In this document: one piece after another, positions 6,440 to 9,612 of the stretch
How the letters are laid out: every line of letters starts with the position of its first letter
Numbering within the stretch: the stretch's first letter is position 1
Assembly (NCBI RefSeq): GCF_946187255.1
Contig: NZ_CAMHRZ010000124.1
Location: forward strand, 1 to 9,612
Source: an uncultured Ruminococcus sp.
GTDB lineage: Bacteria; Bacillota; Clostridia; Oscillospirales; Ruminococcaceae
DNA length: 9,612 nt
Direction: 5' to 3'
Position numbers and translations under genes: made by a program
Notes under the pieces: model-generated
Database searches by the model: none
Told to the model about the DNA's origin: nothing
Seen by the model: the letters and a program-made list of their open reading frames with translations, nothing else

Positions 6440-7345
6440 TCACACCTTCAGGTGCTTGCCCGTGCTTATCGAAGTGCCTATGGCACCGATGAAAGCGCCT
6501 GCTGCAAGATAAGATATACTTACGGGGAACAGCAGTTCCTTAAAGGAATAGAGCTTCTTCATTCCCATGATGACCCATATAACCGAATCATCGCTGAAAA
6601 TGTTATATACGCCCTCATAAGCGAACTTGGTCATGAACAGTGCGCCTGCAGCGGCGATCACGCCCACGATCATACCCTCCACGAAGAAAGGTATCCTTAT
6701 GAATGCATTAGTTGCGCCGACGTACTTCATTATATTTATTTCCTTACGTCTTGCAAAAACGCTTGCCCTTGTGGTGTTCGAGATTATTACCAGGCTTACC
6801 ACTACCAGTGCCGCCACAACTGCGGTGGCAAGTATAGTGAATATCCTTCTTATGCTTATCAGCACATCCGCAAATGTGGTAGGCGACTGGGTCGAATCAA
6901 CGAAATCCAGTGTCTCGATCTGTGCTGTGGTCTCGCTCATTATCTCGATATCCTTTACCGTCAGACGGTAGGTATCGGGCAGCGGGTTCTCATCCGCATA
7001 CTTGAAGAATGCACGTTCCTCTTCGGTCATGCTGTCCAGCATACCTTCCCAAGCCTCTTCCTTGCTGTAGAGCACTATGGAATTGACATTGGGTATAGCC
7101 TTCAGATGTTCCTCCAGCTCTTTTTCATTTTCAGCCGTCGCATTATCGTTTATTACCACAACGACCTCACTCTTATCCTCGATACCGCTGATTATCCTGG
7201 TAAGATTGACAGCTGTAAGGCTTGCCAGACCTACCATCAGCAGACTTACCAGCAGTATACAGAACGACGCGAATGTCATCATCCTGTTTTTCCAGATACC
7301 CGTTACGCCCTGATGGATCAGGTAACGGAAGCTGCTAACCTTCAT
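6440..7345 (-). CDS. ftsX: Cell division protein FtsX, membrane subunit of FtsEX
   Basis: FtsX is the transmembrane partner of FtsE; the complex uses ATP hydrolysis to drive conformational change in an extracellular wall hydrolase instead of transport. The 301 residues have the family layout of four membrane segments (about 24-46, 167-189, 222-240, 272-293) with one large extracellular domain (about 47-166) after the first. Conserved features include NPLPDTYRLTV (120-130) in the ectodomain and RRKEINIMKYVGAT (199-212) in the cytoplasmic loop. The ATG at 7345 lies inside the end of ftsE (11-base overlap) and has GGAGG eight bases upstream, which indicates translational coupling. Two coiled-coil M23 peptidases follow on the same strand and are the likely ectodomain partners. 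The N-terminal cytoplasmic stretch is short, as in Gram-positive FtsX. Confidence 0.95.
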   Translation of the reverse strand: MKVSSFRYLIHQGVTGIWKNRMMTFASFCILLVSLLMVGLASLTAVNLTRIISGIEDKSEVVVVINDNATAENEKELEEHLKAIPNVNSIVLYSKEEAWEGMLDSMTEEERAFFKYADENPLPDTYRLTVKDIEIMSETTAQIETLDFVDSTQSPTTFADVLISIRRIFTILATAVVAALVVVSLVIISNTTRASVFARRKEINIMKYVGATNAFIRIPFFVEGMIVGVIAAAGALFMTKFAYEGVYNIFSDDSVIWVIMGMKKLYSFKELLFPVSISYLAAGAFIGAIGTSISTGKHLKV

Positions 7346-8024
7346 TCTGCGACCCTCCTATTACCTCATCGAAATCAATATTACCCTTGTTGATATTGAT
7401 TATCCTTCCGCCGAAATAGCGCACCAGATCGTGCTCGTGAGTTACCATGAGTATGGTAGTTCCGCACTCGTTGATGCCTTTCAGCAACTCGACTATCTCA
7501 TAAGAAAGTGCAGGGTCGATATTACCCGTAGGCTCGTCCGCGATTATCAGCTGCGGGTCGTTTACCAGTGCTCTTGCAAGAGCCACACGCTGCTGCTCAC
7601 CGCCCGAAAGCTCGGTGGGGTAACACTTTGCCTTGTCGGAGAGACCCACAAGGCTGATAACATAGGGCACTCTGCTCCTTATATACTTTGCGGGAGCATC
7701 TATCACACGCAGCACGAATGCCACGTTCTCGTATACCGTCATAGTAGGTATAAGTCTGAAATCCTGGAACACCACGCCGATAGTCCTTCTCAGCGCAGGC
7801 ACCTTGCTCCTCCTCAGTTTTTTCAGGTTGAAGCCGTTTACCAGGACTGTTCCGCTGGTCGCGTCTATCTCTTTAAGTACCAGCTTGATAAGGGTGGATT
7901 TACCCGCACCCGAGGGTCCGACCACGAAAGCGAAATCGCCGTCGTTGATCTTCAGATTGATCTTGTTTAGCGCATCGACACCGCTTGAATTATAGGTGAC
8001 GGATACGTCCTGAAACTCTACCAA
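7335..8024 (-). CDS. ftsE: Cell division ATP-binding protein FtsE
   Basis: FtsE is the cytoplasmic ATPase of FtsEX and binds FtsX at the membrane. Its 229 residues are the normal length and carry every ABC motif: Walker A GPSGAGKST (36-44), Q-loop FQDFRL (86-91), signature LSGGEQQRVALARAL (139-153), Walker B LIIADEPTG (159-167) and the H-loop histidine 196 in THEHD. The start codon is TTG at 8024: an in-frame stop lies seven codons upstream, no ATG or GTG fits between, and AAGGCGGT (8040-8033) sits eight bases before it. It follows the CdaR-type regulator by 57 bases with no evident terminator and overlaps ftsX, so the three probably form one transcription unit. Confidence 0.96.
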   Translation of the reverse strand: MVEFQDVSVTYNSSGVDALNKINLKINDGDFAFVVGPSGAGKSTLIKLVLKEIDATSGTVLVNGFNLKKLRRSKVPALRRTIGVVFQDFRLIPTMTVYENVAFVLRVIDAPAKYIRSRVPYVISLVGLSDKAKCYPTELSGGEQQRVALARALVNDPQLIIADEPTGNIDPALSYEIVELLKGINECGTTILMVTHEHDLVRYFGGRIININKGNIDFDEVIGGSQNEG

Positions 8025-8032
8025 AATTTTAC

Positions 8033-8040
8033 ACCGCCTT
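8033..8040 (-). promoter_or_regulatory. Ribosome binding site for the TTG-started ftsE
   Basis: AAGGCGGT differs from the ideal AAGGAGGT by one base and lies eight bases before TTG (8024-8022). It fixes the ftsE start, since no alternative start codon is available before the upstream in-frame stop. A weak start codon may keep FtsE synthesis low. Confidence 0.7.
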
Positions 8041-8081
8041 ATTGTTTACGAGCGCAAGCGTCCGTACCCACAGGCTTTTCC

Positions 8082-9167
8082 TTAGAATTTGACGGGGTTG
8101 GCGGAGAGATACTTCTTCACCATCAGTGCGATCTTGAATATTATCGCATGGTCAAACTCTCTCAGGTCGAGCCCGGTGAGTTTTTTGATCTTTTCCAATC
8201 TGTACACAAGGGTATTTCTGTGTACGAACAGCTTTCTCGAAGTCTCGGACACGTTCAGGTTGTTCTCGAAGAACTTCTGTATGGTGAACAGTGTCTCGTG
8301 ATCGAGAGAATCTATCGAGCCCTTCTTGAATACTTCCTTCAGGAAAGTCTCACACAGGGTCGTAGGCAGATGGTATATCAGCCTTGCGATACCCAGATCG
8401 TCATAGGAAACTATATTCTTGTCTGTGTCGAACACCTTGCCGACTTCAAGGGACACCTGTGCCTCCTTGAAAGAACGCGCGAGATCTCTCACGCCCTCGA
8501 TAACGGTACCGATGCCGACATTTACTCTGGTATAGAACTCACTGGAGAGAGTATCGGAGATACTTCTTGCCAGCTTCTCGAGATCCTTGGTCTCCACGCC
8601 CGCAGCAACTTCCTTGACAAGTACGATGTCGCTCTCAGTGATATTGAATACGAAGTCCTTATTCTTATCGGGGAACAGGTTCTGTATAACATCGTAAGCG
8701 GATACATCGTTGGAAGATACTATCCTGATGAGCAGAACGACTCTGGAGATATCGGAGCTGAAGTGGAGCTCACGCGCCTTGACGTGAACATCACCGGGCA
8801 GCACGTTATCCAGCACAACATTCTTGATGAAGTTGTTGCGGTCGTACTTCTCGTCGTAGTACTGCTTTATGCTCGAAAGAGTTATGGCGAGTATGCTTGC
8901 ATACTTCGCAGCCACCTCATCGGTGCCCTCTACGAACACTGCATAATCAGGCTTCATGTGTGCGCCAAAAGGCTTGTAGGTATAGCCGTCGCGCACGAAG
9001 ATATCATGGGAATCTCCCAGATCCAGCGACACGAACTCATTCGTGGTACCTACCTGCGCCAGCTCGGAGCAGGCTATTATTGTTGCGGTCTCATCGATAA
9101 CGCCTATAACGCAGTCGATAGTATCACGCATCTGATGAACAACGCTCTGAAATAATCTGTTTGACAT
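8082..9167 (-). CDS. CdaR/PucR-family transcriptional regulator
   Basis: This 361-residue DNA-binding regulator has the CdaR/PucR architecture: an N-terminal sensory region (about 1-105, possibly GAF/PAS-like or sugar-diacid-recognition-like), a central GGDEF-like domain (about 130-245, containing RVNVGIGTVIEGVRDLARSFKEA) without a catalytic GGDEF motif, and a C-terminal helix-turn-helix (about 290-355) with the diagnostic VSETSRKLFVHRNTLVYRLEKI. Family members usually respond to small metabolites and often activate nearby genes. The ATG has AGGGG eight bases upstream. It heads the ftsE-ftsX unit with no terminator between, and a palindrome-rich region lies upstream, which suggests autoregulation and control of cell-wall remodelling. 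The ligand cannot be inferred, so no gene symbol is given. Confidence 0.9.
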   Translation of the reverse strand: MSNRLFQSVVHQMRDTIDCVIGVIDETATIIACSELAQVGTTNEFVSLDLGDSHDIFVRDGYTYKPFGAHMKPDYAVFVEGTDEVAAKYASILAITLSSIKQYYDEKYDRNNFIKNVVLDNVLPGDVHVKARELHFSSDISRVVLLIRIVSSNDVSAYDVIQNLFPDKNKDFVFNITESDIVLVKEVAAGVETKDLEKLARSISDTLSSEFYTRVNVGIGTVIEGVRDLARSFKEAQVSLEVGKVFDTDKNIVSYDDLGIARLIYHLPTTLCETFLKEVFKKGSIDSLDHETLFTIQKFFENNLNVSETSRKLFVHRNTLVYRLEKIKKLTGLDLREFDHAIIFKIALMVKKYLSANPVKF

Positions 9168-9209
9168 AATTTGATCCCCTCTACTTGCAATTTATTGTCG
9201 TGGTCGATA

Positions 9210-9225
9210 CTGCCAAATTCGGCAG
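9210..9225 (-). promoter_or_regulatory. 16-bp near-palindrome in the regulator leader
   Basis: CTGCC (9210-9214) and GGCAG (9221-9225) flank a 6-base AT-rich centre whose middle four bases are themselves AATT. It lies about 15-25 bases downstream of the proximal transcription start and 40 bases before the start codon. It is a plausible operator for autoregulation, or a small leader hairpin. Confidence 0.45.
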
Positions 9226-9242
9226 AACATTCGCTTACAATA

Positions 9243-9271
9243 ATTATAACAAAAAACGAAGAATTTTGCAA
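9243..9271 (-). promoter_or_regulatory. Proximal promoter of the CdaR-type regulator
   Basis: TTGCAA (9271-9266) and a perfect TATAAT (9248-9243) are separated by 17 bases, and TGT before the -10 makes it an extended -10 promoter. Predicted transcription start is near 9236, giving a leader of roughly 70 bases. Confidence 0.7.
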
Positions 9272-9281
9272 GTGTTTTATA

Positions 9282-9316
9282 GTAAAAAGTGTGGAAAATG
9301 CAAAAAAACTTTTTAC
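9282..9316. repeat. 9-bp inverted repeat upstream of the proximal promoter
   Basis: GTAAAAAGT (9282-9290) and ACTTTTTAC (9308-9316) are perfect inverted copies separated by 17 bases. The element lies just upstream of the proximal -35. It could be a regulator site or a weak RNA hairpin in a transcript from the distal promoter. Confidence 0.5.
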
Positions 9317-9346
9317 CAACGCGGGAGCGTCTACACTTACCCCCCG

Positions 9347-9369
9347 ATATGTTACAAATTGTAACATAT
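9347..9369. promoter_or_regulatory. Perfect 23-bp palindrome, likely operator
   Basis: ATATGTTACAA (9347-9357) and TTGTAACATAT (9359-9369) are perfect inverted repeats around one central base. The inner 17 bases fit the published GlnR/TnrA box TGTNA-N7-TNACA exactly. That agreement is suggestive, but other dimeric regulators bind similar AT-rich dyads. It lies between the two promoters, 25-47 bases downstream of the predicted distal start. Confidence 0.6.
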
Positions 9370-9400
9370 TTTTTGCCCGAATGTGTGAACTTATTGTAAA

Positions 9401-9430
9401 ATTATAAGGTTTGTTGTGTAATATACACAA
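9401..9430 (-). promoter_or_regulatory. Distal promoter with overlapping palindrome
   Basis: A perfect TATAAT (9406-9401) has a weak TTGTGT -35 (9430-9425) at 18 bases. The -35 and part of the spacer lie inside a perfect inverted repeat, TTGTGTA (9414-9420) and TACACAA (9424-9430), so a protein bound there would directly compete with or assist RNA polymerase. Confidence 0.5.
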
Positions 9431-9447
9431 AGAAGTACAACTTCTTT
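9429..9447. repeat. 8-bp inverted repeat next to the distal -35
   Basis: AAAGAAGT (9429-9436) and ACTTCTTT (9440-9447) surround a 3-base centre. It abuts the palindrome that covers the distal -35, so the two may form a composite operator. As RNA it is an AT-rich weak hairpin; a T-run follows it only on the plus strand, where no gene precedes it. Confidence 0.45.
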
Positions 9448-9517
9448 TTACATCCCCGATACTATTTTGTAACCTTTGAACATTTGCGCCCCGTATCCGC
9501 CAAAGGCTGTCTTATAT

Positions 9518-9551
9518 AAAAACAGGCTGCTCATGCATACGAACAGCCTGT
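9518..9551 (-). terminator. Intrinsic terminator of the gene at the right edge
   Basis: ACAGGCTG (9522-9529) and CAGCCTGT (9544-9551) form an 8-bp perfect stem with a 14-base loop. On the minus strand it is followed by a U-run (A's at 9522-9518 on the plus strand). It starts 20 bases after the stop codon at 9572, as expected for the upstream gene. Confidence 0.88.
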
Positions 9552-9571
9552 CACTTTATCAAAGTCGAATA

Positions 9572-9612
9572 TTACCTTGCTTCCTCAGCGAAGCCGCTGT
9601 CTACCAGGTCAA
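9572..9612 (-). CDS. C-terminal end of an unidentified protein
   Basis: The minus strand reads DLVDSGFAEEAR followed by TAA (9574-9572). Only 12 complete codons are in the window, too few to name the protein. The reading frame is supported by the intrinsic terminator placed 20 bases after this stop; the other two minus-strand frames are less convincing, one closing with TAG at the very edge. The gene belongs to a separate transcription unit upstream of the regulator. Confidence 0.6.
   Translation of the reverse strand, partial: DLVDSGFAEEAR

Larger units (their letters stand above)
9168..9517 (-). promoter_or_regulatory. Long control region upstream of the regulator-ftsEX unit
   Basis: About 350 bases without a credible gene lie between the terminator of the preceding gene and the regulator. 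The region is AT-rich and holds two candidate promoters and five inverted repeats, listed separately, plus an isolated TTGTAAC half-site at 9467-9473. If transcription starts at the distal promoter, the leader would be about 225 bases. I see no known riboswitch or T-box signature in it. Confidence 0.7.

Noticed and set aside
6395..7393. Plus-strand 332-codon open frame opposite ftsX
   Set aside because: Fully antisense to ftsX and the end of ftsE, with Cys/His/Tyr-rich composition unlike a real protein.
8148..9155. Plus-strand 335-codon open frame opposite the regulator
   Set aside because: Antisense to a gene with clear CdaR/PucR motifs and no supporting ribosome binding site or promoter.
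9168..9394. Possible c-di-AMP or other riboswitch in the regulator leader
   Set aside because: The leader from the distal promoter is long enough, but I could not match its AT-rich sequence to any known riboswitch core.
9104..9430. 108-codon minus-strand open frame across the regulator control region
   Set aside because: Overlaps the real start of the regulator in another frame, spans both promoters and palindromes, and has no ribosome binding site.

Overview
The window looks like a chromosomal segment from a Gram-positive Clostridia-type anaerobe. A Ruminococcus-like member of the Oscillospiraceae is the best guess from protein style; this is an impression from the sequence, not a database result. 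Supporting signs are near-consensus sigma-A promoters, strong GGAGG ribosome binding sites, AT-rich intergenic DNA, intrinsic terminators with U-tracts, and FtsEX paired with secreted coiled-coil M23 peptidases. Every convincing gene reads on the minus strand, so transcription runs from high to low coordinates. There is no sign of mobile DNA, CRISPR, rRNA or tRNA.

In transcription order: (1) 9572-9612 is the last 12 codons of an unidentified gene, followed by an intrinsic terminator (9518-9551). (2) 9168-9517 is a long regulatory region with two likely promoters and several perfect or near-perfect inverted repeats. (3) 9167-8082 encodes a CdaR/PucR-type transcription factor, followed after 57 nt by ftsE (TTG start) and ftsX (11-nt overlap with ftsE); an intrinsic terminator closes this unit at 6418-6380. 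(4) 6223-4559 and 4508-2661 encode two tandem, paralogous secreted M23 peptidoglycan endopeptidases with a PcsB/CwlO/EnvC-like coiled coil, closed by a strong terminator at 2652-2625. (5) 2442-805 is ilvB, the acetolactate synthase catalytic subunit, driven by a near-consensus promoter with a palindrome at the predicted transcript start. (6) 794-246 is an unrecognised 182-residue protein just downstream of ilvB. (7) 41-1 is the first 13 codons of ilvN, the acetolactate synthase regulatory subunit, with its own ribosome binding site and possibly its own promoter.

Two biological modules are therefore present. The first is cell division or elongation: the FtsEX ABC complex is known in other bacteria to activate an extracellular coiled-coil M23 hydrolase (EnvC in E. 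coli, PcsB in pneumococcus as a related CHAP-type case, CwlO in Bacillus as an NlpC/P60 case), and the two M23 proteins here are the obvious partners. The second is the first committed step of branched-chain amino acid synthesis, with ilvB and ilvN separated by an unknown gene.

The most interesting items are the two divergent FtsEX-linked M23 paralogues (one with a Tyr-Gly-Asp repeat domain, one with a charged helix plus Ser-Asp-Gly linker), a Cys/His-rich insertion shared inside both catalytic domains, a metabolite-type regulator at the head of the ftsEX unit with a palindrome-rich control region, and the gene inserted between ilvB and ilvN. I do not see a clearly new multi-gene system such as a defence island or biosynthetic cluster.
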